Shown: positions 34,871-47,861 of the stretch, one piece after another
How the letters are laid out: every line of letters starts with the position of its first letter
How positions within the stretch are numbered: the first letter of the stretch is position 1
Source of the DNA: Pinus tabuliformis
Taxonomy: Eukaryota; Streptophyta; Pinopsida; Pinales; Pinaceae
DNA: 64,000 nucleotides
Direction of reading: 5' to 3'
Assembly: GCA_031772625.1 (NCBI GenBank)
Contig: CM062820.1
Coordinates: forward strand, 87,092,069 to 87,156,068
Program-made: the position numbers and the translations under genes
The notes under the pieces: generated by a model
Databases searched by the model: none
Told to the model about the DNA's origin: nothing
The model's input: only the letters and a program-made list of their open reading frames with translations

Positions 34871-36301
34871 TGTCAGGGCCTCGAGTTGGCACCAAGGCCA
34901 ATGACAACCCATGATGGGCATGCTTACTTGGTGGAAAAACACTGACTTGAAGGTGCGACAAGCATTCCCAGATGGAGGAGAGGTGCTCACGTCCACATAG
35001 GGGAAAAGTGCACGAGAGTTGGAAGTGTGTATGCATTGGGCACATCCGCATGAAGGTGAAGCATTGTGCGTTGTTTCAGGTGAGGCATAACAGGCATGTC
35101 AAGATGGCCATGCCCACCTACAGGATGCGAAATTGAGTGACACATGTGACATAGACAGAGATGACATGACTCAGGTGAGAAGAACTCAGGTAACATGGTT
35201 TGGGCGAAAAGACTCGGGTGACATGACTCTGGTGACATGACAAGGAATTGGGTGAAGGCATGCATAAGGGTGGATCGAATGATATGGGAAAGGGGTGATA
35301 GGAGATGCATAAGGGAATCAGTTGACATGATGTATGAATGATTGACTGAACATTGGGTACATGACAATGGAGTGAGTGACATGGCATTAAGATGAGCATG
35401 TAGCATGGAGCACACGACAAAGGTGGGGCACCCGCATGACCCAGGACAAGTCAGACTGGGGACACGCCCGCCTAGTAAGGTGCACCCACAAGCAATTCAG
35501 CATAGGGGCATGCTCACCCATGAACGGGAACCCATACAAAGTTGAAGGGTTGGATAAAATAATTGAAGGGGCGTCAACCCATGAAACTGATGGAGGTTAG
35601 ATGTGTATAGATAAAGGATAGGAATTTGAACAAGGAGGCATCCAAGCAAGCAAGTTTGCACAAAAATTAATATCACAAAACTAGATCATAGAAAAAGGTG
35701 AAGTCTGTGATATCACATAAATATAAGGGGTGTAATATCGCAGATCTGTAGGGAACACATCATAGAATTTGAGAACATGGCTAAGGCTCATCACAGAAGG
35801 AGGATAGCTCACCCAAGCGAGCTAGTTTCTATGAAAGGACCAAGGGTTGGTTTTATTAGTTGTTGGCGCTCCTATTCTAGGGTTTCTACTAATCAAGGTG
35901 CCAACCTTGGGTTGGGGATGCCCTAGTTGTGAAATTGGTTTCTTTGAGCAAGTGCGTTGGGTTGGACCAAAAACTACCACTCTTTGTACTTGGGAAGAGC
36001 ATGATTTTGGGCATGACTCACCCTTTGTAAATTTGTTGTAACATTACTTTGAAGTTTAACAAAAGTTTGGAGAATTGTTGGGAGTTTCCCTTCCCATGTA
36101 TATTGTAGTGTACATTGGTTTATGATTGTTATGATATCGCATATTGTTATCACAGACCTATACAACTATTGAATGTTAAAGAACTAAAATTAAAGTTTTA
36201 TTTCCGCAGCATATTGAATAAAGAATATTGGAATTGGAAAATTGACAAAGTTATGAAATAGGCATAGTCCGGGTTAGGCATCATAGCATGGGGATGTGAT
36301 A
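34871..36301 (+). repeat. G1 3' LTR
   Basis: Starts TGTCAGGGCCTCGAGTTGG and ends near CATGGGGATGTGATA, which I align with the G2 LTR end CATGGGGCCATGACA. It carries a block (about 35600-36110) absent from the 5' LTR and lacks ~60 bp near its end. The TGACAT-based array is at 35130-35250. The right boundary is supported by the following GTAGG. Confidence 0.7.
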
Positions 36302-36306
36302 GTAGG

Positions 36307-37312
36307 TGTCAGGACCTAGAGTTGGCATCATTGCCCTAAGGCGAGTCGACGGCCCAACCGGGCACAAATGAGAGTTCTTAATGAGTTGGGGTCGCTTGTG
36401 CACAAGTCACACGATAGTGAATGGCATGGGGGCATGGGTGCTCTACAGTGAAGGGTAACCACTTAACTTGGCAAGATGCCTATGGGTGCACCCACACCAA
36501 GACGGAGTGTTCGAGTGTTGTGACGAGTGAGATGTAGTTTGCAGAAAAGTGAAACCACGATGAGCGAGCGGGCACACAATGGGTGAGTGGGTTGGAAGGG
36601 GAGTCAAACATGTGTGAGGGTGTCAGTAGGCCCAAGGGACATGCCCACATAGCAAAGGGCACCCAAAAAACTAGAATGTTTGGCTCAAATGATGAAAAGG
36701 GGTGCTGGCCCAAGTAATTGGCATTAGTCGAACACATATATATTGGAGAGAGGCATTCAACCAAGGACACATTGAACTTGATCATAGATGAAGAGGGAAA
36801 TAGTGTTTGCAATATTGCAAAGTTCGCGAGTCTGTGATATTGCATAGGTAGTTCTGAGGCAGTGCAGGCAAGAAGTAGCGGACAAAGGCGATGCACCCAC
36901 CCTGGTTAGGCAGGTCTAGGTAAATTATGTTTGGGTATTTCTACAATGGTAAGCTGGTGAGCACCCATGCTATGGCTGTAAAGAACTTGATTTTTGTATT
37001 ATGAACAGAGTGTTGCTGTGTTGGGCCAACCTCTCATTGATGTAAAATTTCAAAAATAATAAAAGATGTAGTTTTCTTGAAATCTATTGGCACGTGTTTG
37101 GTCTCTTTATTGTTGTTTATATCACAATATGATGTTTATGTTATGGTTTCTGCACATAACACTTAAAAAATATAATGAAGAAGTTGTAATAAGATAACGG
37201 TGAGTTTAGGCATAGTCCAGAAGTCAAGTAGTCACAAGTTGTTCTTAACATTGCGATGAACCTTGCCAGTGTCGTGTGCCCACGGTGGTGCGACCACCAT
37301 GGGGCCATGACA
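36307..37312 (+). repeat. G2 5' LTR
   Basis: 1006 bp from TGTCAGGACCTAGAGTTGGC to GGGGCCATGACA. It shares AAGAACTTGATTTTTGTATTATGAA (seen at 36979 and 50710) and the poly(A)-like AATAATAAAA with the split 3' LTR. The primer site starts two bases downstream. Confidence 0.9.
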
Positions 37313-37459
37313 GATGGTATCAGAGCTAGTGCAATGAAGTGTGACCGAGACTAGTTATGTATGCAGACTAGTGTTCTTGATGAAAGGAAGGGCTGGTTAC
37401 ATAACTTGGGTTTTTTGGATGTGGAGATTCATATCAGGGTCATCAAAGCATTGGTGGAC

Positions 37460-39992
37460 AAAGGGCCATGAAATTTTTTATGAAGATAGGTCTAGCAAAG
37501 GAAGTTGGGTTGCAGCTGACCCCTAAGCAAGTGGAGGTCAAGGCAATGAACTCAAAGGCTAGAGTGTTAGGATTGGCAAGTGATGTGCTGGTTGGAATTG
37601 TAGATTAGAAAGGTTGTTTAAACTTCACGATGTTTGATATGAATGACTTTGACATAATATTGGGGCAAGACTTTAATGATATCGTAGTTTATAGAGACAA
37701 CATGGAAGATCATAAGAAGCACTTGGAGTTGGTGTTTGAGGCACTAAGGAAGAATCAATTGTTCTTGAAGAAGTTGAAGTGCAAGTTCGCTCAATATAAG
37801 ATTCATTTCCTTGGGAACTTCATAGGCCAGTGGTAAATACAGATGGAGCCTGGTAATGTTCATGTGATAGAATATTGGGACGAACCGAAGAATATTTATG
37901 AGATGAGAGTTTTCTTGGGGATGCAAAACTACCAATGAAAGTTTGTAGAGGGATATTTCAAGGTAACTGCACTGCTAACAAACTTGTTAAAGAAGGATAA
38001 GCGGTGGAATTGGACCGAGAGATGTCATGAAGCATTTGAAGACTTGAAGAAGAGGATGGTTACAACATCGATACTTAAGTTGCCTAACTTTGAGCGACCA
38101 TTTGAGGTGCACACAGATGCTTCTAATTTTGTGATTGGAGGAGTGCTCATGCAAGATGGACATCTGGTGGCATATGAGAGTCGAAAGCTACTAGATAGAG
38201 AGTGACGATACATAGTTCATGAGAAGGAAATGTATGCGATCAACCATTGTTTGCAAGTATGGTGACACTATTTGATTGCGAAGACATTTGTTGTCAAGAC
38301 TCACAACATTGTAGTGAGTTACTTTGCATCCCAACCGAAGTTGTCATCAAAGTAGGCTCATTGGCAAGACTTCTTGGGAGAATTTGACATGACTATTATG
38401 TACAAGTCAGGTAGACTCAACACTGTAGTAGATTCCCTCACCAAGAAGGCACAATTGGTTGTGATTGAGGAGGAAGAAGACCATGCTAAATCGAGTGAGA
38501 TTTAAGTTTGTATGAGTGAGGAGTTGCAGAGTAGACTTCATGCAATTCTAGATATCAATACTCAAGAAAAAAAGAATTGTGAAGTAGTTGAAGGAAGGAA
38601 ATATGAGGAAGTTTTTCATGTGAGATGGACTCTTGTTCTATGGTGACCATCTCTACGTTCTAAACTCATCTAGACTTAGGAGGAACCTCTTGAAGGAGTG
38701 CCACGACTCTCCTTGGTATGGCTACCTAGGGCAACATCGCACTGGCATTATTAGAGAGAGGGTATTTTTAGGAGAAGATGACAAAGGATGTATAGGAGCA
38801 TGTGTAGATTTCAATCATTTGTCCATAGAAAAAATCACACGCTAGGAGATAGGGAGGGTTGCTACAGCCTTTACCGATTCTAAAGAGACCTTGGATGAGT
38901 GTTTTGATTGACTTCATCACTTAATTTCCATGGGTACAGGGGGTATAATAGGATCATGGTCATCGTTGACCATTTTTCCAAGAATGTCATCTTCATTCCG
39001 ACAAACATGCCATGTAGAGTAGAGAAGACAACTAAGTTTTTCTTTAAGAATGTTGTGAAGTATTGGGGAGTGCCATTGAGTATAGTGTCTTACAGGGATC
39101 TGAGGTTCAAAAGCAAGTTTTGGACCACATTGTTCAAGTTAGTCGGGATGGAGCTATTGCATAGTCCAAGTTACCATCCATAGATAGATGAGTAGAGCAA
39201 ATGCATCAACTCGTTGTTGGAAGACTACTTGAGACATTATGTGAGGGTTGAGTTATTGTACGTGGTGTAGTTCAACTATAACTTACAAAAGATTTTAGTG
39301 ATAGGGAATAGTCCATTTGAGTTGGTCAATGGGAAAATGCAAACCCCACACTATGTTACTAAGGGGATATGTGAAGATTTTTGCATGCAAAGAGGTTTTT
39401 GACAACATGGGAGAAGTCCTTGGAGTTAGCACGAGTGCATTCGATAGATGCAACAAAAAAAATGAAGAGATGGGTAGATAAGGATAGGAGGGACACACAC
39501 TTCGAAGTTGGAGATATGGTTTTTCTGAAGATGTCGAAAGATCAATTTCCACCACCAAAGGGTACAACAAAGTCTTTGACAAGGAAGTACGAAGGACCAT
39601 TCAGAGTGAAGTGAAGGATTGGAGAGGTTGCTTATGATCTTGAGCTACCGAACCATATGTGTTCCAAACATCTCGTGTTCCATGTGAGTCAACTGAAGAA
39701 GGGAAGACTTGATGGAGATCATCCTGAGAGAGCAAAACCACCAAGAGGACTAGCCCTGATTGTAGACTAACTAGGCTTAGTTTTGGAAAAGATTTTGGAC
39801 CTCCAAACTATTGAAGTTGGGAGTGACATGAAGAGAGAGTATTTTGTGCGATGGAAGAATGTGTCGGAGGAAAGTAGTTTGGAAACAGAGGATCTATTGT
39901 GGAGATGGAAGAAGGAGATTGTAGAGTTTGATGTAGAGTTTTCTCGGCCAATAAGATTTCTGAGGATGGCAATGGCTCAATGTGTGGGAGGA
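37460..39992 (+). pseudogene. G2 pol: protease end, RT tail, RNase H, integrase, chromodomain
   Basis: In order: a protease-like end (FDMNDFDIILGQDF, about 37632-37673) runs straight into the RT C-terminal part (NDIVVYRDNMEDHKKHL, about 37674-37725), so the RT N-terminal and YxDD core are deleted in frame. Then comes RNase H (HTDASNFVIGGVLMQ, 38109-38155; KEMYAINHCLQVW). The integrase zinc finger region (HDSPWYGYLGQHRT) lies at 38702-38745. The integrase core (MVIVDHFSKNVIFIP, SYRDLRFKSKFW) lies at 38955-39125. Then comes the C-terminal GDMVFLKMS...GPFRVK, and a chromodomain-like REYFVRWKNVSEESSLETE at about 39835-39890. Several stops make it a pseudogene. Confidence 0.88.
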
Positions 39993-40582
39993 TTTTAGGA
40001 CCTCGAGTTGGCATCATTGCTCCATGGCTAGTCAATCTCCTAATCGGGCATCCATGAGACTTCTTGATGAGTTGGGGCCGAGCATGCCCAAGTCGCATGA
40101 GGGTGATAGGCGTGGGGGCATGAGCACTCTATAGTGGAGGGTGCCCACTTAACCTGACAAGAGCACGCATGAATCTGTGGACTCGTGCCCATGAGTGTAC
40201 CCTCACCAAGGCAAGGTACCTAGGCATCGCGAAAGTAGAGATGTAGCGAGCATGCAAGTGTGACCATAACGAGCGAGTGAGTGGGAAGAGTTGTCTAATG
40301 TGTGTGACAGCATAGGTTAGTGCAAGGGGCACAGCCACATAGCAAGGGGCACCCACAAAACTTGAAAGGTCAACTAAAATGATGAAAAGGGGTATTGACC
40401 CAAGTTATATGCATTGGTTGAACACATAAATATTGGAGTGAGGCTTTCAAGTAAGAAGGCATCCAAGTAGATCGCAGATCAAGAGGAAAAGTGAGTTTGC
40501 AATATCGTAGAGTTGGATGAATTGCAATATCGTAGATTGCGCAAGTCTGCAATATCACAAAGGCAGTTTTGAGGTAGCGTGG
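39993..40582 (+). repeat. G2 3' LTR, left part
   Basis: Starts TTTTAGGACCTCGAGTTGGC (first bases changed from TGTCAGGACC) and aligns with the 5' LTR up to TTTTGAGGTAGCGTGG, where E3 begins. CGTGG at 40578-40582 is the left half of E3's target duplication. Confidence 0.88.
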
Positions 40583-43296
40583 TGTTGTAGCGGCTACAAC
40601 CACCCTCCAAAATTTTGGCCTGCATCAATTTCAGAGCCTCCCTTGAAGAGTTTCACTTGATGACTATACACACCTAGGTTCACTCCGTGAGCCCGTGTGA
40701 GTCTTTACATTTGACTTGCTTGTTTATTGCACTCAGCTCTTTGCATTTTGATGTCTAAGTCATGCTTGCGACAGTGTTCTGGATATGCTCAAAGTCTTTG
40801 CTTCGTATGTGTTTGTTGGTTCACCATGAAGCATCTGTTGCACAAGCATCGTCTCGATCATGAACGATCATCAACGAGTGTCACACTTGTCGTTTTCACT
40901 GTTGGTCAGTCATGTTGAACATGCAGGTCTAGATGTTTGGGTCATTTCGTCGTCCTGTCATGCGAGTGTGTGTTCGTATGATCACCTATGCATCTTTCTA
41001 CTGTTCACACACTTAGTCATTTTTTTTAAAGTTCTGATGACTAGACTCTTCACTGACAGCTGAACCATCACCTTTCTTTCAACTTGATCAACTATCAACC
41101 AAAACAGTGCAACAACACCAAGCTAGTTTTTTCAGGTATCGCTGCCTACAAGAAACTCAAGTAGCACTCATGCTGGCCACCCAAACAGTCAACTGGTTTT
41201 TCATCTCAGAAATTACACAGTGCTCATGAGCAGGCCTCCTGTTGCCCATCAATCATCTCAGCTCAGAAATTGCATAGAGATGATCAGCAGGCCATCCTTC
41301 TGGCCTTAGTGTAGCTTTCCCAGCCAGTAGATCCCAGCAGCCAAGTGGCAGTTCCCTTTGGGAATTGCGAAAGTCTGGATGCCAGTGACCCCAACAACCA
41401 ACTGATAGTTCCCACTAGAAATTATGCAATTCTGGCTGCCAGTGAACCCAGCAGCCAACTGGCAGTTCCATCTGGGAATTGCCCAAGTCTGGTTGAGAGT
41501 CTCCCAGGCAGTTCCTGAGAAAAACTTTGCAATCCTTGCCTGCTAACCCTTCATAGAGACTGGCCCGTTCCTCTAGGAACTTGTACAAATCTGGTTTCCC
41601 AGCCTCTATTGACTGTTCATTCCAGAAAATGCATAGAGCATGCCTACCTTGCTCTCCTGCAGCCCTGACTGTCCCTCCCAAAATTTGTGCATTTTCTCCT
41701 CCCAGTTGAGCCAAACCTTGTAGACAGTCACTGTCGACTCATATTGTCTGTCTCCATCTCTCAGTGACTCTTGCATAGTTTTCATCAGTAGTTGCCTAGA
41801 GCCATCATGCCACATCATAATCCTGCTACCTCTCCTAATCACCTACATTCGAATGATCATGTGTCATGGTAGACTAGGAGGTTTTGGATTTGATGTCATC
41901 TCGTCATGAGTGACTGCAGGTATAGGTACACAAACAAACATGTCAGGACGATGAACGGGATGAACAAAGGGAGCACATGTAGATGGACAGGTTCACCAAT
42001 TGACAAACGAACAAAGCATGCAAAGTGGACGAATGCGACTAACATGTACCTTCACGAACAAGTGAGCCTGTCAAGCCTTCCATCATGAAAGCAAGGAACA
42101 ACATGCTAAAGCTTCATCAAGCAAACCAAGGACCATCGAAGACTTCATGCACTTCACCATGCGGAGGTGAAGCTATAATACACCATGAAGACATCCATCA
42201 CTCAGCAGCACTGTAGCTCAACATGCACTCCAACAATAGCACGAATGTACAAGCATTGTCATGTCAAGTCATGTTGAGTCAAGTCCTGAGTCATGTTGCC
42301 CAGATCTCCACTATGGAATTGTTGTTAATCAATGTGTTGTAACATGGAAGTCCAAGAGACTCACTTGTTGAACATAGAGTCATGTAAGTCAATAACTCAT
42401 GGAAGTCGAATGGTCATGAGGGTAGTCGAATAGCCACAAGGGTCAGTTTCACCCTTGGCTATAAATACCTGCCTCATTTGTACATGAAAGGACTTTTCAC
42501 CTCAGCTCCTCCTACATAGTGAAGAGAGTCTGTAATATTTTATTTTAAGAGTAAGTAGTGTCTCCAACACCTCGCTAATGGGGTTAATGATGAATGGTGT
42601 AACGATGTGTCTTGGAAATTTTGCTTAATTCAGAAGCCTGTCGAAAGGCCAACACATTTCACACCTGTATTGTATTTTTTGTAAGACCGATGTTTAACAA
42701 TTGTAATGCATGTTGCTTTAACCATGTGTTTTACATCTGAACTGATTCATTTGTTGTAATGCATAATCTATTAATGGAAATGTGTTTTATATGTTGTTAA
42801 TGTTGTCCTGTCTGTGTCAACTTCTCTATCAAACATTAGACAGGCCTTTCACATGAACTTTGCTATAACATCCATTGTACTCATCTCAGACGGATCTGTG
42901 AGTGTTGTACATGTTATCTTACCTTGCATGTTGTAACTGCTGCATCCGAGTGGACTACTCCACCAGAAGCTGTGTATGTCCTTTGTGTTGTGTGTTCCTA
43001 GCTAAGTTGGGACTAATCCCTTTCAGCCTGGAACTCACCTTCACCTTTTTCCCCTCACAATGAAAGAGCCATTGACATAAGTGCACTTGCACTCACCAGG
43101 CATGCAAACCTCACTTCTCAAAGACAAAGAGATCCACTCTCCTGTGCTGACAAGCAAGAGTTGAAGCAAATCCTTAAGACAATGGCAATCAGGCCATCAT
43201 ACCAGATGGGACTCCCACAGCAAACGATGTGAGGTCTAGTTGGGACTTCACACCAGGGTGATCCCTTGAATGTTGGTGGGTCCAACACTGTCAGCA
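40583..43296 (+). repeat. E3 5' LTR
   Basis: 2714 bp. It includes three ~59-bp units around AACTGGCAGTTCC...GGGAATTGC...AAGTCTGG (41335-41510), a TATA box TATAAATA (42470-42477) with GGCTATAAATACCTGCC context, and an end ...CCAACACTGTCAGCA. The last two bases of the expected CAACA end are changed to GCA form in this copy. Confidence 0.88.
42470..42477 (+). promoter_or_regulatory. TATA box of E3 5' LTR (partner at 49756-49763)
   Basis: TATAAATA in both LTRs, in equivalent positions ~820-840 bp before the LTR end, within a conserved stretch GGTCAGTTTCACCCTTG upstream. Typical of an LTR pol II promoter driving genomic RNA. Confidence 0.65.
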
Positions 43297-43324
43297 CTTT
43301 TGGTACTAGAAGGAGGGAAGCCAG

Positions 43325-44340
43325 TTGTACATGGCGGAAATTCCCCTCACACTCACTCATCAACTTTCTGCTCAAGGCAGTAACTTGCACTCCCTAATTC
43401 ATGACTCAACAGTTGGTTACTCCTCACCTCTTAGAATTGAACATGATATTTCATATCAACACCTTCGATCCATCCATCCCATCACTAGCCAATTTGCGAA
43501 AGTAGTCAGACTGATCCCAGGCGTACAGTATCTTCCACATGCATCTAAGAAGCCAAAAGCCACTCCCACATGGGTTGTTGTATCATCAGTGGAAGAAGTA
43601 GACCTTGCTACTCTTGAAGGTTTGGAAGAAGCTATTGAAGACAAAGAGGAACCTCCAATCTTATTTGAAGACGAACAAGCCACTCTTGTTGTCTTGGGAT
43701 CAAAATCTAGTATAGGAGGTGGAGGGGAAGGCAATGGAGGAAGTGGAGGCGAAGATGAACCGACAAACTCAGATCTAGAACCATCAGATTCTTAAGGAGA
43801 GGAAGAATACGAAGAGGATGAAGAGGATGAAGAGATGGCTGACCCATATATTGAATGGATGACTCGAGGACCGTTGTCTCTCCCAAATTTTTTGCACAAG
43901 ATGCCGATGCAAGCGGAGAGAATGAACATCAAGTTTAACCCTGACAATGCAGTGAAGGCAGAAGACCATTTAGACAATTTCTACATACAGGTGGAGACCC
44001 TTGAGGTACATTATGACAATGTAGCATGCATATTGTTTCCATGTACCTTGGATGGCTGAGCAGCTGCTTGGCATCACAACCTTCCACCCAACTCCATACA
44101 GAACTGGGTTTCCTTTAAACATATGTTCCTTGAAAATTTTGTTGATGATAAGACCCTAGCCATGCTACTCAAAGAATTGGGAAGCCATGGGATGCAGGGA
44201 AAAGAGAAAGTGGAAGACTTGAATCAGAGGTTTATACATATTTGAACAAGTTTGTAGTAGACACCAAACCTCACGACTCCATGACTTTCGACTATTACAC
44301 GTCTGCACTTCCAACCACCATTGCACAGTTCGTCTAATGA
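43325..44340 (+). pseudogene. E3 gag
   Basis: An acidic, Gly-rich leader frame (43325-43795) ends in a stop, after which an acidic run and MADPYIEWMTRGPLSLP open the gag core. The core motif AAAWHHNLPPNSIQNWVSF (about 44063-44120) and DLNQRF match the gypsy gag capsid pattern (L.G.A..W...L...SI.SW..F...F). A stop separates LDG from AAAW, and further stops follow near 44245. Capsid formation would be its role; it is broken. Confidence 0.78.
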
Positions 44341-45434
44341 GCTACAAAGCCAACATTATTAGAAAGCTGCGAAGAGGCTATTGCTGTTGAGGAAGACTTG
44401 TGCACAATTGGAGTCATCAAGGATGACGAATCAATGAAAGACTCCAAGTATTTGAGAAGAAATCCCCAAGAAATGGCGATCAAAGGCAGAGAAAAGGAAG
44501 CAACTGACATTGAGAACCTCATTTGCCTTGTCAAGAACTTGACCACTGAAATGTTTGAACTCAAGAAACAAAATACAGACACATTCGTGAACAGTCATCT
44601 TCCCAGATAGAGACAGGCAAGCAGTTCAACAATGGCTCATCAAACAATAGCTTGTTTTGTTCCAAATTTGCGCAAAATCCTATGTTCCAAATCGATTAAT
44701 GCGTTGATCCTAAGTATTGTTCCCTCCATGAAGAATTTCACCCCGAGAAGAGTTGTTCAGATTGGAAGTGAGTTGTTACCTCTGTTTGCACTCATACACT
44801 CGATGCAGATGGTGACATATAGGAATAGCCAGAAGAAATTGATGTCAACAAAGAGGTTGCACCTGATGAAGGACCAAGTTCTGGGCATGTGGTGAACGCA
44901 TATCAGTGCTTGCAAGTAGTCTCGAAGACGAACACTGAGAAGGAGTCCCAAAAGAAAAATGATTGTTACAATATTATGAGTAAAGGGACTCCCCCAACAC
45001 TTGAGGAGATGTAAGAGAAAGTGAGATGAATGAAAAAGAAGGTCGATTCACCAGCTACCTCAAAGCAAGTCTTGGAAGACAATGGCAGATAAGAACACAT
45101 CCGTGAGAAATAAGTTGCAGAACATTCCGCTAGACAGCACGAGCATCCGTTCCACCCTAGACACCTTGGTGAGTCTACCACCTTTGGATTACAACATAGT
45201 CGATGACATGAAGAAAAATTGAGCGAACATCAGTTTGTTCAAGTTAGACAAAGTCCAGAGCCAGTGAGATGTCCTGCTACATGCATTGTGACAAATAGAA
45301 ACAGACAACGCAGACTCTACCATCAAGGGAGCATGCACACCTCCCGGATCACTATCCACTATGCTCAATACAGTCTGGATGGAAGAAGAAAACTCAGTTT
45401 TCCCCCCATTCTTGCCTTCATTCGAAGTTTTCAA
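44341..45434 (+). other. E3 interior between gag and protease
   Basis: Short plus-strand frames (44398-44610 with ELKKQNTDTF; 44632-44895) look like decayed gag C-terminus or linker. No zinc knuckle of clear form is seen. Confidence 0.4.
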
Positions 45435-45520
45435 CTACAATGTCCACAACTGTTTGGTTGATTCTGGCGTGACAGCCAATGTCATGCCACTCTCCGTTGC
45501 TAAGAAGATTAATGCATGAT
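45435..45520 (+). pseudogene. E3 aspartic protease remnant
   Basis: The frame VHNCLVDSGVTANVMPLSV (about 45444-45500) contains the retropepsin active-site motif DSG (45460-45468) in the plant gypsy form LVDSG.S.NVMP. It is followed by a stop after KKINA. It would process the gag-pol polyprotein. Confidence 0.75.
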
Positions 45521-46549
45521 AGAGAGAAACATCTGCGAGAATCATCCAACTTGATAGAACATCAGTACCAGCCATTAGTGAACTACGAGATGTAATCATC
45601 TGACTATCTCATGAAAGTCAAGTCCACTAGTGCATCAACATAGTTGTTGTGGACATACTGGGAGCATATGGTCTGTTGCTCAGCAGAGACTAGTCCAACA
45701 AGCTAGATGGATACTTTTCTACAAACTGGTTTCACTTGTGGCTTCCATACAAGGGTAGGTGCAACCAAATCCGGGTGTTATCAGAGAGGTACATGAAACA
45801 CAATGTCACTCCCCTTGACAGTGAGAACAAACCATTGGCCTTCGCAGAACTCATGTTTCGCAACTGCCTCTTGGAAAATACATTGGAGTGTTATCCTGCA
45901 TGGCCTACTTCAACATCGTCAAACAAGTAGTTGGGACTCCTTCCTCGCCCAACTAACAATAATGAAACTTGTACAGTTTGTTTTTCTGATAATAGTAGTA
46001 GTAGCAACAATGGTAGTACCAGCAATACCAACATGCCAAATGGTCCATGTATAAACAAATTTGTGGACCATGAGGGTTGATAAATTAGGAACACATGATG
46101 ACTCAAGGACCTAATGCATCTCAGTCATCCAAAATAGTGAACAATGCATGATTTCAATTTGTTTGAAGTTCGAAGTCACAAAAAATGATGTTGAAGCACT
46201 CATGTTCAACACACGGAGGGCCAAGACTATGAACGAATAGAGCAACTTGGGAATCCACCATGATCTGAAGATGGTTTATCTCGGTACAAGTTTCACATTG
46301 TAGTAGCAACCAATTGTTGACTGCTTGATTGAAAAGTATCAAGATGGGCTTACACGAGTAGATGATGACCTGAGTACCCATTACATGTGAACAATCCAAC
46401 ATGAGATTCCAGGTAAAGGAGAAGAGAAGCCATTACAGCAAAGAACAGGTAACACATATATGTTGTTTGCACTCCTTTCACTGAATAGATGGACTAATAT
46501 TTTAAGGGGTTGGATTGCTTGCAAAGTTTGTCATCATACTTGGTGTTAT

Positions 46550-46745
46550 GATTTAAATCCTGCACATAAGGAATCTGGGAAGATCTTCTTACGCATTGAT
46601 TTCAGAAACTTAAACCCTTCCCGAAATAAAAACAACTACCCCATGCCATCATGCAATCCCATGTTGCACACAGTTCCTGAGATAGTAGTGTTGTTTTCAC
46701 TTGAAGATTTTCTGGAATGCCACCAAGTTCTGTCGCAGAGCCCAG
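46550..46745 (+). pseudogene. E3 reverse transcriptase remnant (N-terminal part)
   Basis: GKIFLRIDFRNLNPSRNKNNYPMP (only core IDFRNLN and NYPMP matter), CNPMLHTVPEIVVLFSLEDFLECHQV match gypsy RT blocks with the D of LEDF. The YxDD core and everything up to integrase are absent, so RT is deleted after this point. The next segment, with GSHTYHLQSLDGR (46768-46806), resembles the gypsy integrase C-terminal YYL.DLDG motif. Confidence 0.75.
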
Positions 46746-46809
46746 TGGACCGGCACTAGTCCAAGAGAAACTTGGCTCACACACGTATCATTTGCAATCA
46801 CTTGATGGA

Positions 46810-47861
46810 AGGATCGATAATCTTTCCATCAAACAACCAAGTCCTCAAACATTAGTTAAGAAGGTCGGGCCATGCCCGTGCCTTGTACATAGTCTACTTG
46901 CTGCTTGTTGTTTCATTTGGTTTGTTTTTCTTATTATCTTTGCTTTTGCTTTGTTTTATGCTGCTTACTATTTTTGTTCACGTACATTTTGTTTGTTTGG
47001 TATATTACTATTTTATTTCCTGAAATAAGTGCTGCCAATTACTATGTTCTGGATTTTGAATAGAGTATGTGGTTGAAATTTGAAGAGGCTTGTGACATTG
47101 CAGCACTTGGCCAGTCTTGTGTCCATTTTCTCTATGCTTGGTTACAATCTTCGGTCAATGAAGGCCTTACAGAAAATACAAACTGTCTATTAGGGAAGCT
47201 TTGGTCCAACCATGAACCTGTGTCCACACTAGGAATTCCAATGCCTGTACTCAGCCTTCTGCTTTGTGTGTTGAAGTTACTCCAATTAGTAGAAACGAAG
47301 AAGCGGAAAAATCTAAATGAGCAAACGTATGTTAGAGGTCTTACATGCTTCTTTGAAGTAACAACCTCTTCTTCTCTAAATAAGTCAGGATCCCTCTTAT
47401 GCCCCAAAAATAAATAACTGGATATTCACAGTTCTCTTGAAAAATACAAAGGCGAAATAAGAGAAAGGCTTCCTACGCAGAAAGGTGAAGCATGCAACTC
47501 CACAGAGGTACTGACCAGGCTCGCTAGTAGTGGACCAATGTGTGTGTTCCTACGTGACTTCATCGAGGTACTGTCCATGCCTACTGGCAACGGAGAAACA
47601 CCAGAGATGAGAATTTATACTCTGAAAATATTCAACTCGCAAACTAAACTACCCTTCCCAGATTCGAAACACTAAGATCTAAGCTGAACTTTTGATTGTG
47701 TTTTACTGAGTTGGCAAAGGGTGAACCATGTATGTCCATGGGGTAAGTGGGGAAACTAAGGGAACCTGCTGAAGTGATTCAATACTCCCCAAAAGACCAA
47801 AGCCCTATGCTAGCAATGAACCAAAATAGAGAAGTTGGAGTCCTACTAGTGTATCGCCAAG
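46810..47861 (+). other. E3 3' interior
   Basis: Non-coding-looking or unknown. A hydrophobic frame (46717-47028) and a 116-codon frame (47067-47417) match nothing I recognise. Long-LTR gypsy lineages often carry extra DNA between pol and the 3' LTR. The polypurine tract before 47862 is not obvious. Confidence 0.45.

Larger units (their letters stand above)
31487..36301 (+). mobile_element. LTR retrotransposon G1, non-autonomous-like
   Basis: A 4.8-kb element with related LTRs at 31487-32579 and 34871-36301, a tRNA-Met-like primer site (TGGTATTAGAGCC, 32582-32594) and a polypurine tract (GAAGTGGGGGAGCA, 34857-34870). GTAGG occurs directly before (31482-31486) and after (36302-36306). The ~2.3-kb interior has no protease, RT or integrase motif that I can see, and only short frames. 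Its LTR start (TGTCAGGGCCTCGAGTTGGCA) resembles that of neighbour G2, so G1 may have been a non-autonomous partner mobilised by a G2-like element. Confidence 0.8.
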
